Source: Hydrogenimonas thermophila (GTDB lineage Bacteria; Campylobacterota; Campylobacteria; Campylobacterales; Hydrogenimonadaceae). Taken from it: a stretch of 39,095 nt of DNA. This document shows positions 19,124-28,913 of this stretch, one piece after another (positions within the stretch are counted from its first letter, which is position 1; each line of letters starts with the position of its first letter). The notes below the pieces were generated by a model. The model did no database searches. It was given only the letters and a program-made list of their open reading frames with translations, and was not told where the DNA came from. The DNA lies in assembly GCF_900115615.1 (NCBI RefSeq), contig NZ_FOXB01000020.1, forward strand, positions 1-39,095, read 5' to 3'. The translations under genes were made by a program, and so were the position numbers.

Positions 19124-19140
19124 ATATAAATTTTTTATTC
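19118..19140. terminator. Weak convergent terminator
   Basis: GAATAAA and TTTATTC form a 7-bp inverted repeat spanning the convergent stops of the AsmA-like and permease genes, with a T run inside the plus-strand loop. It is AT-only apart from the ends, so it is weak. Confidence 0.25.
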
Positions 19141-20334
19141 GTTTCTTAAAACTTTCAATGCATCAATTTGAGAAGCTTTCTTGGCTGGATAGAGTGAAGA
19201 GAGAAGTGTAATAACAAATGCACCAACTATAATGCTTATAAAATCTTTTAAGTCAAGATCTAGTGGTAATCGGCTGGTACCATAAACATCTTCAGGCAAA
19301 GATATAATATCAAAATGCTTTAAAATCTCCATACCACTTAAACCTAAAAGTGTACCAATAAATACACCACCGACACCTATTATGAGTCCTAGTCTGAAAA
19401 ATATATGCAAAATCTCTTTTTTTGATGCACCAAGTGAGAGCAGAAGTGCAACTTCACTTCTACGATTCATAACAGTCATTAAAAGAGAACTCACAATATT
19501 CAAAGATGCTATAAGAATAATAAGCATTAAAACAATGAAGAGTGCTCGTTTCTCCATCTGCATTGCTGCAAAAAAGTTACCATTTTGCTGCCACCACCCA
19601 ATAATACCAACTGTTGATGGAAGCTCTGATTTTATAAGTTCAATATCACGCATAGGTTTTTTAGAATCTATATGAATACCGTCATACTCTCCAGGCTTGC
19701 GCTTGAAAATCTTTTCAAAACTTTTAAAAGATGTGTAGTAGTAACTCTCATCATATGCATTAAGCCCTGATCTAAAAATACCATCAACTTTAAAACGTTT
19801 AGAAAGAGGCATTAAAGATAGACCGGCAGGCTCCATCTTTGAAAACAAAAACATAATTTTATCTCCAATGCCAATACCAAGCTCATCTGCCAATGGTCTT
19901 CCTATAATAACGCCATACTTTCCAAAAGGCTTAGTATAAGCTTTTGCAAAAACCTCATTTACCTCTTTCTCACGCTCAGGGTCTATACCAAAAAAGAGTC
20001 CTCCTTTAAGAGTTCCTCCCTTTCTAACAAGTGCTTGACTCTGCATATATGGACTGAATTTAAGATCTAAAAATTTATTTTCAAGAGACTCTAGCAATTC
20101 ATTGTCTATGGCACCACGAACTTTTGGGTAAATTGTCAAAGGATAGTTCATAACAAATAGACGTTTTTCAAACTCTTTTTCCATTCCATTCATTATTGCC
20201 ATAGCGATAATCAGTACCATTACACCAATAGCAATACCAAAAAATGCAAGGATAGCAGATAAGAAGATAAAGGGGTGTTCACGGTCAAAGCGCAAATAAC
20301 GCTTGACCATTGTATTTACAAATTTACTGTTCAT
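19135..20334 (-). CDS. LolC/LolE-type lipoprotein-releasing permease
   Basis: 399 residues in the MacB/FtsX permease fold. There is one N-terminal membrane segment (about 23-48), a periplasmic MacB-like core domain (about 50-250), then three C-terminal segments with the FtsX signature [19 protein letters not shown]. The N-terminal [19 protein letters not shown] resembles LolC/LolE. In the family it extracts outer-membrane lipoproteins from the inner membrane, with LolD as ATPase. No LolD lies next to it, and a single LolC/E-like gene suggests a homodimeric (LolF-like) permease. It overlaps secA by 4 bases (ATGA). Confidence 0.88.
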   Translation of the reverse strand: MNSKFVNTMVKRYLRFDREHPFIFLSAILAFFGIAIGVMVLIIAMAIMNGMEKEFEKRLFVMNYPLTIYPKVRGAIDNELLESLENKFLDLKFSPYMQSQALVRKGGTLKGGLFFGIDPEREKEVNEVFAKAYTKPFGKYGVIIGRPLADELGIGIGDKIMFLFSKMEPAGLSLMPLSKRFKVDGIFRSGLNAYDESYYYTSFKSFEKIFKRKPGEYDGIHIDSKKPMRDIELIKSELPSTVGIIGWWQQNGNFFAAMQMEKRALFIVLMLIILIASLNIVSSLLMTVMNRRSEVALLLSLGASKKEILHIFFRLGLIIGVGGVFIGTLLGLSGMEILKHFDIISLPEDVYGTSRLPLDLDLKDFISIIVGAFVITLLSSLYPAKKASQIDALKVLRNE

Positions 20335-22910
20335 GCGTTGTTTGCAAGAACTCCACGTTTTGGTCCGCTTTTACCACAACACTGCTTATATTTTTTTCCA
20401 CTACCGCAAGGGCAAGGATCATTTCTTGCAGGTTTCTTTTTCTTTATAGGAGCTTGTTCAGGCTCTTTATTTGTAGAGAAGTTTTCTAGTTCAGACTCCA
20501 TTTGCTCTCTCATCTTTTCGATAGCAGCCTGCTCTTTTTCAATCTCCTCTTCATTTTTAAAGCGAACCAGATATAGAGTTTTAAGAGTCTCTCGTTTAAT
20601 AGATTCAACAAGTTCAGTAAATAGGTTATAACTCTCTTTTTTATACTCAACAAGAGGATCTTTTTGGTTATATCCTCGTAAACCAATACCTGTTTTTAAT
20701 ATATCCATCTGATAAAGATGCTCTCTCCAAGCATTATCTAATACTTGAAGATAGAGAATACGTTCAATTTCATCACGTTGTTCAGGGTGAAGAACTCCCA
20801 TTTTGGCTTCATATCTTTCTTTAAGTTGTTCTAACAGATATTCAAAAAGCTCACTGTAATCTTTATCTTTTAACTCATCTTCTTCAAAAGCTTCACCCAA
20901 CTCTTCTAGAATTTTAAGTCGTAACTTCTCCAAATCAAAATCTTCTCTAGGAGCACCCTCGTAAATTCCACACTCCATCATTAAGCTTTGCAAGTACTCT
21001 TCACGAATTGCATCTATTTTGGCATTAATATCAAACTCAGGATTAAGAAGTTCATGACGGAATCTGTAGATGATTTTACGCTGTTCATTTGCAACATCAT
21101 CATACTCAAGAAGATGTTTACGAGACTCAAAATGTAGGTTTTCAACTTTCTTTTGAGCTTTTTCAACAGCTCGTGTCACCATTTTTGACTCGATATACTC
21201 ACCCTCTTCTACTCCCATTCGATCCATTATAGTCTTAATGCGCTCACTTCCAAAAATTCTAAGAAGATGATCTTCAAGACTCAAATAGAAACGACTTTCA
21301 CCTGGATCACCCTGTCGTCCAGCCCGACCTCGCAACTGGTTATCTATACGTCGGCTTTCATGGCGTTCAGTACCTATGATATAAAGACCGCCAAGCTCAC
21401 GAACTTCATCATCTATCTTAATATCAACACCACGACCTGCCATATTGGTTGCAATAGTTACAGCACCTTTTTTACCAGCATCTTTAATGATTTCAGCTTC
21501 ATGTTCATGATTCTTTGCATTCAAAACATTGTGTGGAATCTTCTCTTTTTTAAGAAGAGCATGTAAGACTTCTGATTTTTCAATAGAAGCAGTACCTACC
21601 AATACAGGCTGACCCTTTTTATTTCTCTCTTTAATATCACGAATTACAGCATCAAACTTTTCACGCTCTGTTTTATAGATAAGGTCAGGTTGATCTTTTC
21701 TTTGTACAGGAACATTTGTTGGAATAGAGATAACATCTAAATTATAAATTTCTGCAAACTCTGTAGCTTCTGTTTGAGCAGTACCAGTCATACCTGCAAG
21801 TTTTTCATACATACGGAAGTAGTTTTGGAAAGTAATATCGGCTAATGTTTGAGACTCCTCTTTAATCTCAACACCCTCTTTTGCTTCTAACGCCTGATGT
21901 AATCCTTCACTAAATCTTCTACCTTCTGAAAGCCTTCCTGTAAACTCATCAACTATTACAATTTCTCCATCTTTTACAACATAATCGACATCTTTTTCAA
22001 AAAGATGGTGAGCTTTGAGAGCTTGATCAAGATGGTGAGCCAGTACAGCATTTTCCATAGCATAAAGGTTGTCAACACCAAATAGTTTCTCTGCTTTTTC
22101 TATACCTTTTTCTGTTACAAGAATAACACGATTCTTCTCATCAACCGTAAAGTCTTCATCTCTTACCATTTGACGTGCGACTTTATCGGCTCTTGTATAG
22201 TTTTCAAGCTTGCTGCTTGTTGGTCCTGAAATAATAAGAGGAGTTCTAGCTTCATCAATCAAGATAGAGTCAACTTCATCGACAATAGCAAAATAGTGAT
22301 CACGTTGCACCATCTCATCAAGAGAGTATTTCATATTATCACGAAGGTAGTCAAAGCCAAACTCATTGTTGGTTCCATATGTTATATCTGCATCATATTG
22401 AGCTTTTCTTGTAGCATCATCAATGATGTCTGCTGTAATAGTTCCTACTGAATAACCTAAAAACTCATAAATTTTTCCCATTTCACTGGAGTCACGTTTA
22501 GCCAAGTAGTCATTAACTGTGACAACATGAACTCCACGCCCAAGCATTGCATTTAAAACAACAGGTAAAGTTGCAACAAGTGTTTTACCCTCACCTGTTT
22601 TCATCTCAGCAATCTTGTTATCATGAAGCACCATACCACCTATCAACTGCACATCAAAATGACGCATACCTAAAGTACGTTTAGAAGCTTCACGAGTGAT
22701 TGCAAATGAGTCAAAAAGAACATCATCTAGTGTAGCAGAACCACTTTGAACCTGCTCTTTCAACTCATTAAATGCAGCTTTTAGCTCATCATCACTCATC
22801 TTCTCATATTTTGGCTCTAAAGCATTGATTTTTGCAACTTTTTTCTTATATTTTTTTAACTCTCTGTCATTTGCTGTTCCAACAATAGCACGAAAAAGCG
22901 ACTTGATCAT
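20331..22910 (-). CDS. secA: Preprotein translocase ATPase SecA
   Basis: 859 residues. Walker A lies in [13 protein letters not shown] near 98-110. The DEAD-like [14 protein letters not shown] follows near 210. [25 protein letters not shown] contains motif VI (its first 20 residues are enough to identify it). The C-terminus is a SEC-C zinc motif, [16 protein letters not shown], used for SecB and membrane contact. It drives Sec export through SecYEG. No insertion or truncation. Co-translated with the LolC/E-type permease downstream, and its promoter lies in the 144-base gap shared with the divergent lolA-like gene. Confidence 0.98.
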   Translation of the reverse strand: MIKSLFRAIVGTANDRELKKYKKKVAKINALEPKYEKMSDDELKAAFNELKEQVQSGSATLDDVLFDSFAITREASKRTLGMRHFDVQLIGGMVLHDNKIAEMKTGEGKTLVATLPVVLNAMLGRGVHVVTVNDYLAKRDSSEMGKIYEFLGYSVGTITADIIDDATRKAQYDADITYGTNNEFGFDYLRDNMKYSLDEMVQRDHYFAIVDEVDSILIDEARTPLIISGPTSSKLENYTRADKVARQMVRDEDFTVDEKNRVILVTEKGIEKAEKLFGVDNLYAMENAVLAHHLDQALKAHHLFEKDVDYVVKDGEIVIVDEFTGRLSEGRRFSEGLHQALEAKEGVEIKEESQTLADITFQNYFRMYEKLAGMTGTAQTEATEFAEIYNLDVISIPTNVPVQRKDQPDLIYKTEREKFDAVIRDIKERNKKGQPVLVGTASIEKSEVLHALLKKEKIPHNVLNAKNHEHEAEIIKDAGKKGAVTIATNMAGRGVDIKIDDEVRELGGLYIIGTERHESRRIDNQLRGRAGRQGDPGESRFYLSLEDHLLRIFGSERIKTIMDRMGVEEGEYIESKMVTRAVEKAQKKVENLHFESRKHLLEYDDVANEQRKIIYRFRHELLNPEFDINAKIDAIREEYLQSLMMECGIYEGAPREDFDLEKLRLKILEELGEAFEEDELKDKDYSELFEYLLEQLKERYEAKMGVLHPEQRDEIERILYLQVLDNAWREHLYQMDILKTGIGLRGYNQKDPLVEYKKESYNLFTELVESIKRETLKTLYLVRFKNEEEIEKEQAAIEKMREQMESELENFSTNKEPEQAPIKKKKPARNDPCPCGSGKKYKQCCGKSGPKRGVLANNA

Positions 22911-23054
22911 ATTGTATTAACCTTTATTATAAACCTGATAAACAGATAAAATGTACCATATTTTTTTGATTAATGAAACATTTTATCCGCTTTTATCTAT
23001 TTTTAGTAGACGATTTTATCACACTTTTACAAAGCTTTATATAAAATCAAAATT

Positions 23055-23579
23055 ATGAAACGAATAACAATAATAATGCTTTTTGCATCAACACTCTTAG
23101 CAGAACTTCCTGTCCCTGATCAGATTCAAGCTGATTTTCACCAAACAGTAGTTAACTCAGAAAATAATCAAACATTAAACTATACTGGTTCTGTTTTTAT
23201 GAAATTTCCAAATGAGGCAAAATGGATCTACAAACAACCAATTGAAAAGATAATCTGTTTAATGCAAAATCGTGCTTGGGTTATAGAACCAGAATTAGAA
23301 CAAGCAACACTCTTTCAATTAGATAAAGCTGTTCCTGTTTTAAAGATTTTGAAAAAAGCTCAACAGATTGATACACATAAATATAAAGCACTCTATGAAG
23401 GCATAGAGTACATCATAATAACAGACAGTAAAGATCAAATAAAACAGATCAAATATATAGATGATTTAGGCAATAGTGTACTACTGACTTTTGAAAAAAT
23501 AAAAACCAAACTTATAGATCCATCTTTTTTAAAGTGTACTATTCCTGAAGATTACGATATTATAGATGGTCGATACTAA
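23055..23579 (+). CDS. lolA: LolA-like outer-membrane lipoprotein carrier
   Basis: 174 residues with a short signal peptide (MKRITIIMLFASTLLA, cleavage after 16). The mature part has the LolA pattern: IQADFHQTV near 24-32, then YTGSVFMKFPNEAKWIYKQP near 43-62, the strand where LolA proteins usually have a F/W-rich hydrophobic cavity. It ferries lipoproteins across the periplasm to the outer membrane. Its position beside secA and the LolC/E-type permease supports this. No Shine-Dalgarno is visible. It overlaps the convergent permease gene by 4 bases at the stops. Confidence 0.85.
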   Translation: MKRITIIMLFASTLLAELPVPDQIQADFHQTVVNSENNQTLNYTGSVFMKFPNEAKWIYKQPIEKIICLMQNRAWVIEPELEQATLFQLDKAVPVLKILKKAQQIDTHKYKALYEGIEYIIITDSKDQIKQIKYIDDLGNSVLLTFEKIKTKLIDPSFLKCTIPEDYDIIDGRY

Positions 23580-24880
23580 AATAATTTACTTTTTGATGCA
23601 ACATAAGCATATCCCCATGCACATAAACTCAAAATAATATAGATCGCTAATATAAAGATCATCTGTTCAGGTCTTGTTTGATACTCATACCAAACAATCA
23701 ATACAGCTCCTATAACAAGACCAATAATTGTAGTAATACCCATTAAAGTAGAAGAGTTTGTCAAATGCCGAATTTTAAAATTGGCTATTGCCATAAGAAG
23801 AGATACAAAAAGAAAAGTTATACTTCCAAACTCTAAAATAAGACGTAATCCTCCAACTAAGATTAATACAGAAGCTGTGATTGCCATAGCCAAAATTGCA
23901 TATGTTGGAATTGTACCTTTACGCTTACATAAAATATTTGGTAAATAACGATCATCTGCAATTCTAGCCATTTGACGAGATGAACCAAACATTGTACTAC
24001 TTATAGCTGATGATGTTGCAAGAATTGCACCAATAATTACCAAATCTCGTCCAAATGCTCCCATAACCTTTTCTGCACCAAATGCAAGTGCATACTCTTT
24101 ATTTTGAATCAAATCATCAACTGGAATAGCTATAATAGAACTTAATGAGATAATAAAATAGATAGTTGCTACCAATAATAAAGAGATATAAATTGCCCTA
24201 GGAATATTTTTTTCAGGACTATCCATCTCTTTTACTCCATTTATTACTAGCTGGAATCCTTCATATGCAACAAATGTAATTGAAGCAACAATAAGAATAT
24301 CTATATGATTTATACGTTCTAAATCATTTCCAACAGTCTTATAAAATGTTTTTAGATCCATATTATTATCAGCATAGATAAGCATCATAGAAATAACAAA
24401 TAAAATAGCAAGCTTTGCATAAACCATGGCATCTTCCAATTTTCCCATACCCTTAACACTCCAAAGATTGATAAAAGCAAAGATCCAAATAATTATTATT
24501 GCAAAACATTTACGCATCAATTCATTATGGGCAAATTCTGTACCACTAATAGTATATGATGAAAAAGTATAAGCATATAGAGCAAGTGTAGAGATATATC
24601 CAAAAATTGTATACCAACCTATAAAAGAAGCAGCTAAATGAGAATTAGGATATGTACGTTGAAAAAAAGCATATGTCGCACCCTCATCTTTATAATAGAC
24701 TCCCAATTTTACATAAGCATAAGCAGCAAAAAATGCAATTAATCCACCTAATACAATAGCAAATGGTGCCAATGAACCTATCATAGATACAGAAATTCCC
24801 AATATTGTAAATATACCTCCTCCTACCATCCCTCCTATGGCAATTGCAATTAACTCTTTAAGTCCTAAACTTTTACACAT
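23576..24880 (-). CDS. APC-family amino acid/amine permease
   Basis: 434 residues with about 12 hydrophobic segments. The first membrane helix carries IAIGGMVGGGIFTILG (residues about 11-26), the APC substrate-binding glycine motif. TFVAYEGFQLVINGVKEM near 200-217 matches the TM6 unwound region of the family, and EMDSPEKNIPRAI is the conserved cytoplasmic loop. It probably imports an amino acid; the substrate cannot be assigned. It stands alone, with AT-rich gaps on both sides. Confidence 0.88.
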   Translation of the reverse strand: MCKSLGLKELIAIAIGGMVGGGIFTILGISVSMIGSLAPFAIVLGGLIAFFAAYAYVKLGVYYKDEGATYAFFQRTYPNSHLAASFIGWYTIFGYISTLALYAYTFSSYTISGTEFAHNELMRKCFAIIIIWIFAFINLWSVKGMGKLEDAMVYAKLAILFVISMMLIYADNNMDLKTFYKTVGNDLERINHIDILIVASITFVAYEGFQLVINGVKEMDSPEKNIPRAIYISLLLVATIYFIISLSSIIAIPVDDLIQNKEYALAFGAEKVMGAFGRDLVIIGAILATSSAISSTMFGSSRQMARIADDRYLPNILCKRKGTIPTYAILAMAITASVLILVGGLRLILEFGSITFLFVSLLMAIANFKIRHLTNSSTLMGITTIIGLVIGAVLIVWYEYQTRPEQMIFILAIYIILSLCAWGYAYVASKSKLF

Positions 24881-24973
24881 AAAAAAACCTTTTTATCTAT
24901 ATTTTCTTGTTTTATATATTTTATTATATATTTTAAAGTTTTTTACAAATAAATAGAATTTTATTGTATATTT

Positions 24974-25810
24974 TTAATATGATTGTCTATCAGCATAGTA
25001 AGAGCTTCTAACTAGTGTTCCTGATGCAACTGCTTTAAAGCCCATCTCAACAGCCTTAGTTTCCATCTCTTCAAAAAACTCAGGTGGATAGTAGCAAATT
25101 ACCGGATGGTGACTTGAAGATGGTTGCAGGTACTGCCCTATTGTTAACTCTTCTACACCTGCTTCAAGTAAATCTTTCATTGTTTCTATCAACTCTTTTT
25201 TACTCTCTCCAAGTCCTACCATTAAAGAAGATTTCACAGGACCACTGAAGTTTGTCGAGTAGTATTTTAAAACCTGCAAGGAGCGGTCATAATTGCTTTG
25301 TGAACGTATACTTGGTGAAAGGCGGCGTACTGTCTCTTCATTGTGTGCCAATTTATCGACACTACACTCTATAATACGTTCTAAAGCAGACTCATCTGCT
25401 TTGAAGTCTGGTGTAAGTAACTCTATTTTTACATCTGACACTATAGCTCGTATTGAAAGTACAACTGACTCAAAATGTTTTGCACCATAGTCTGGCAAAT
25501 CATCCCGATCAACAGATGTAATAACAACATAGCTTAGCTCAAGCTCTTTAATAGTAGTGGCTATACGTTCTGGTTCTGTAGGATCTGGAGGCAATCCTCT
25601 ACCTGTTTTTACATTACAAAAGCTACAAGCTCGAGTACAGGTATCGCCTAAGATCATAAATGTTGCTGTGCCACGCTGGTAACACTCTGCCCTATTTGGA
25701 CAAGCACTCTCTTTACAAACCGTTGTAACACTGTTTTGTTGTAAAATATGATCTGTTTTTAAGATAAGTTCAGGATCTGGAGCTTTAACTTTAGGTTTAT
25801 ATGGTCTCAT
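24974..25810 (-). CDS. lipA: Lipoyl synthase
   Basis: 278 residues. The auxiliary cluster cysteines are C32, C37, C43 (CKESACPNRAEC). The radical SAM triad is C58, C62, C65 (CTRACSFC). Conserved YLQPSSSHHPV lies near 225. It inserts two sulfurs into protein-bound octanoate to make lipoate. ATG 25810 is used; a TTG directly before it is in frame. Overlaps lipB by 14 bases, so lipoate is made by the same operon that encodes the E2 acceptor. Last gene of the operon. Confidence 0.97.
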   Translation of the reverse strand: MRPYKPKVKAPDPELILKTDHILQQNSVTTVCKESACPNRAECYQRGTATFMILGDTCTRACSFCNVKTGRGLPPDPTEPERIATTIKELELSYVVITSVDRDDLPDYGAKHFESVVLSIRAIVSDVKIELLTPDFKADESALERIIECSVDKLAHNEETVRRLSPSIRSQSNYDRSLQVLKYYSTNFSGPVKSSLMVGLGESKKELIETMKDLLEAGVEELTIGQYLQPSSSHHPVICYYPPEFFEEMETKAVEMGFKAVASGTLVRSSYYADRQSY

Positions 25811-26378
25811 CAAATGCTTTACAAACTGATCTGACTATACTATCATTTACCTCATCTAAAGATAGTTGAATCCCCTCATTGGCAAGTGAAGTTGGAACTA
25901 TACCTTTAATATTGCAAGGGCTAACCTGATTATGAAAAGAGAGATCTACATCTACATTAAGTGCCACACCATGAAGTGAAACACCAAAACGGTACCTAAA
26001 ACCAAGTGAAGCAATTTTACGATTCTCAATATAATAACCAGGATTACCCTTATCATAACTTACATCAGGAAGAATAGAAGAGAAGAGATCTTCATAAACT
26101 CTTTTTACACTACGATAAAAAAGCAGAGGTTCTGTAACCTGAAAACAGAAGTAAGCTATAGCCTGTCCTTCAGAGTGGCAAGTTATGGAGCCTCCTCTAT
26201 CACTCTTTACTGTTTTTACAGACCATTTACCGCAATCATCAGTTCCGACAGTAAAGATTGATGGGTGAGAGCATAAGATTAAATGGTTATCTTTATCTTT
26301 AGAAGCTTCGTTATGCACGTCTCTCATCTTCTCATATGCAACTTCATAGTCGACAACTCCCCATTTATGAAGTATCAT
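25797..26378 (-). CDS. lipB: Octanoyl-[ACP]:protein N-octanoyltransferase
   Basis: 193 residues. DRGGSITCHSEGQ near 60-72 is the RGG substrate loop. Lys121 in RKIASLGFR and Cys155 in SPCNIKG are the catalytic pair, and HGVALNV near 136-142 is conserved. It moves octanoate from acyl carrier protein to the lipoyl domain of E2. The start overlaps the lpd stop (ATGA) and the end overlaps lipA. The family's usual YHGPGQ is altered to CHSEGQ. Confidence 0.93.
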   Translation of the reverse strand: MILHKWGVVDYEVAYEKMRDVHNEASKDKDNHLILCSHPSIFTVGTDDCGKWSVKTVKSDRGGSITCHSEGQAIAYFCFQVTEPLLFYRSVKRVYEDLFSSILPDVSYDKGNPGYYIENRKIASLGFRYRFGVSLHGVALNVDVDLSFHNQVSPCNIKGIVPTSLANEGIQLSLDEVNDSIVRSVCKAFDETI

Positions 26379-27697
26379 AATCTAAAAAACGCCCTTTCAA
26401 GCGCTTCAGAAAAGGTTGGATGTGCCAAAATAGTCTCTTTTGCCAATGCTGCACTAAGCTCTCCAGTTAGAGCCATTGCCGCTGTAGATATAAGCTCTTC
26501 AGCATTGGGGGCTAAAATTTCAGCACCGACAATGAAATTTTCCGCATCTGTGTAAACAACCATTATTCCATCTTTTGCATGGTGTATATGCGAGTATGTA
26601 AAAGCATTAAGAGGAACAACAGACTCTTTAAAAGGCTCATCCAACTTTTCAAGCGTAGAGCGTGTCAAACCAACAGAGGCATAACTCATAGGCAATGTGT
26701 GGATAAACTTTACAACATAATCAAGATTTAAAATAGATGGTTTTCTATTTAGGAGGCGATTAACCACATTAAGCACTTCTGCACGTGCCGCATGTGCTAG
26801 CTGAATCTTTCCATTACAATCACCTATGGCAAAATGGTCTGGTTCAGTTGTTTCAAACATTTCATCAGTCTCTATACCATGTTCATTGAGTTTTATCTGC
26901 GAACAAGCCACCACATCAGTATTTGCATGCCGTCCAGTAGCAACCAACAGTTTTTCTGCAACTAAACTGCTTCCATCTTCTAAAGTAATCAATGCACTCT
27001 CATCACTGCTTTTAGCCTTAATAATCTTACTATTTGGCATTAAGATAATGCCAAGTGATTCAAGCTGTTTTTTCATTGAAGCAGAGATAGAAGGATGAGC
27101 CTTTTCAAAAAGCTCTTCAAAGAGATAGATCAGTGTTGTTTTAACACCACAAGCTGCAAAAAATGATGCCATCTCAAGTCCAATTGCACCATTTCCATAT
27201 ATAGCTATAGATTGTGGAAGAGATGACATCATCATAACCTCATCACTTGTAATAATCTGTTTTCCATCGTATGTAATTCCATCAGGAATAAAAGGTTTTG
27301 ATCCAGTCCCAATAACCACATATGCAGCCTCTATTTTTTCATTGCCAACACTAATTTCATGCGGTGCCGTTACTTTAGCATCACCCTCTATAAGCGTAAT
27401 ATCTTTACACTGTCTTACAATCGCTTTATTAGAACTTTCAATCAATCTTCTCTTCTCTATCTGAAGCTGCGACATATCTAAAAGAGCTTCCCTTGAAAAT
27501 ATAGATGTTGCCTTAGTAGCATAACCCAAATAACCATAGTGCAAAAACATTTTAGAAGGAATGCAACCCTTATGCAAACAGGTACCTCCAAGTAAATTTA
27601 GATTACGATCTATTAGTGCTACACTCATACCTGCTTTAGCTGCCACTACTGCACCGGCATAGTTTAATCCTCCACCAATAAAACAGATGTCATACAT
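26375..27697 (-). CDS. lpdA: Dihydrolipoyl dehydrogenase (E3)
   Basis: 440 residues. The redox disulfide is C40/C45 in GGTCLHKGCIPSK, and the C-terminal His-Glu pair is in AHPTFSEALERAF. The NAD domain begins IYGNGAIGLEMASFFA near 165. It reoxidises the lipoyl arm of E2 with NAD. The FAD loop is unusual: IGGGLNYAGA replaces the common IGGGPGGYVA, so the third glycine of GxGxxG is a tyrosine. ATG 27697 is chosen over the longer in-frame start because AAAGGA sits 5 bases before it; that leaves a 1-base gap to the E2 stop. Confidence 0.94.
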   Translation of the reverse strand: MYDICFIGGGLNYAGAVVAAKAGMSVALIDRNLNLLGGTCLHKGCIPSKMFLHYGYLGYATKATSIFSREALLDMSQLQIEKRRLIESSNKAIVRQCKDITLIEGDAKVTAPHEISVGNEKIEAAYVVIGTGSKPFIPDGITYDGKQIITSDEVMMMSSLPQSIAIYGNGAIGLEMASFFAACGVKTTLIYLFEELFEKAHPSISASMKKQLESLGIILMPNSKIIKAKSSDESALITLEDGSSLVAEKLLVATGRHANTDVVACSQIKLNEHGIETDEMFETTEPDHFAIGDCNGKIQLAHAARAEVLNVVNRLLNRKPSILNLDYVVKFIHTLPMSYASVGLTRSTLEKLDEPFKESVVPLNAFTYSHIHHAKDGIMVVYTDAENFIVGAEILAPNAEELISTAAMALTGELSAALAKETILAHPTFSEALERAFFRL

Positions 27698-27698
27698 T

Positions 27699-28913
27699 TT
27701 AATCCTTTGCATCTCTGTAAAAGTTTGCATCTAAGACCAATCTTTTTAACGTATTCATAAACTCTGCTGCCTGATAACCATTAATAATACGATGATCCAT
27801 TGTCAGCGTAATAGCAACTTTTCCACCATCTTCACTACCTATGGCAGCAATCCCGCTATCACTTCTATTTATCATTGCATCAAACTGTTTGATTCCCATC
27901 ATTCCCAAATTACTGATGCCAAATGTTGATCCTTTAAAATCATCAGGCAAAAATCTTTTGGTTTGTATCTTATCTTTAAAATCTTTTAAATCTTGACTAA
28001 TCTCTTTAACACTTTTTTTATTGACATCTTTAAAAACAGGCATATAAAGCATATCTTTATCAGCCATCGCTACAGATATTGAAGCATTTGACCAAACTTG
28101 CAACTCATCTGTGCCTAATGTTGTTCGAACAAAGTCATGGTGCATCATCGCTTCACCTATCAATTTAATGAACCATACTGTAATAGTAGCCTCTTTGTTT
28201 GCAAATTGTTTGAGTTTTGTAACATCTATCTCATCATAGAGATGATAGACAGGTTTTTTTACAGCTTCCATAACAGTAGAGATCATTGCTTTGTCTCTTG
28301 AAGTTAACGGTTTTGGCAGTGGAACATTCTCTTTTTCTATAAAATCAAGAATATCTCTTTCGCCATACTTTTTCCCTTTTTCAAAAAGCTCAACAGATAG
28401 ATGATACTTATCTAACAATTTAAGTGCTTTAGGGGTAAAATAGCGACGAATATAGAAATCTTCTATCTCTTGTTTATGCGCTGGAGTTGGCAACCTGCCG
28501 CTTTTTTGAAGCTTTTTTATCTCAATACCATACTTTTTAGCTTCCAACTTTGCCTTTGGAGAGGCAGTTCCTTCATTTTTAGTGACTATTGGCTCTCTTT
28601 TTACAAATACCGGTTTTGTTTTTATATCTTTTGGTTTATCTATGACTTCTGGTTCTACTACTTTTTTAAACTCTTTATCTGTATCAATAACTGCAATGAT
28701 AGTACCAACTAAAGCAGTCTCACCCTCTTTTAGTTTAAGCTCTCTAACAACACCATCTTTAAAACTCTGTACCTCCATAATAGCTTTATCACTCTCAACA
28801 TCAGCTATTACATCACCTACCTTTACCTCATCACCAGCTTTAACTTTCCAACTTATTAGCGTACCCTCTTCCATAGAGTCGGAGAGTTGCGGCATTGCTA
28901 TTTCATAAACCAC
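27699..28913 (-). CDS. pdhC: Pyruvate dehydrogenase E2, dihydrolipoyl acetyltransferase
   Basis: 404 residues. One lipoyl domain (1-78) carries Lys43 in ESDKAIME, the lipoylation site. A linker leads to two peripheral-subunit-binding-like segments, about 117-153 (ASPKAKLEAKKYGIEIKKL) and 159-193 (FTPKALKLLDKYHLSVELF). The catalytic domain follows and ends with DHRIING at 373-379, whose His374 is catalytic; the usual Asp four residues later is Asn378. It transfers acetyl from E1 to CoA. GTG start, with GGAG 6 bases upstream; it overlaps pdhB by 11 bases. The substrate is inferred as pyruvate; a branched-chain 2-oxoacid or acetoin complex is less likely. Confidence 0.88.
   Translation of the reverse strand: MVYEIAMPQLSDSMEEGTLISWKVKAGDEVKVGDVIADVESDKAIMEVQSFKDGVVRELKLKEGETALVGTIIAVIDTDKEFKKVVEPEVIDKPKDIKTKPVFVKREPIVTKNEGTASPKAKLEAKKYGIEIKKLQKSGRLPTPAHKQEIEDFYIRRYFTPKALKLLDKYHLSVELFEKGKKYGERDILDFIEKENVPLPKPLTSRDKAMISTVMEAVKKPVYHLYDEIDVTKLKQFANKEATITVWFIKLIGEAMMHHDFVRTTLGTDELQVWSNASISVAMADKDMLYMPVFKDVNKKSVKEISQDLKDFKDKIQTKRFLPDDFKGSTFGISNLGMMGIKQFDAMINRSDSGIAAIGSEDGGKVAITLTMDHRIINGYQAAEFMNTLKRLVLDANFYRDAKD

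Noticed and set aside
24881-24973. Hairpin or small RNA in the AT-rich gap between permease and lipA
   Set aside because: Only poly-A/T and TATAT runs; no stable stem or ORF is visible.
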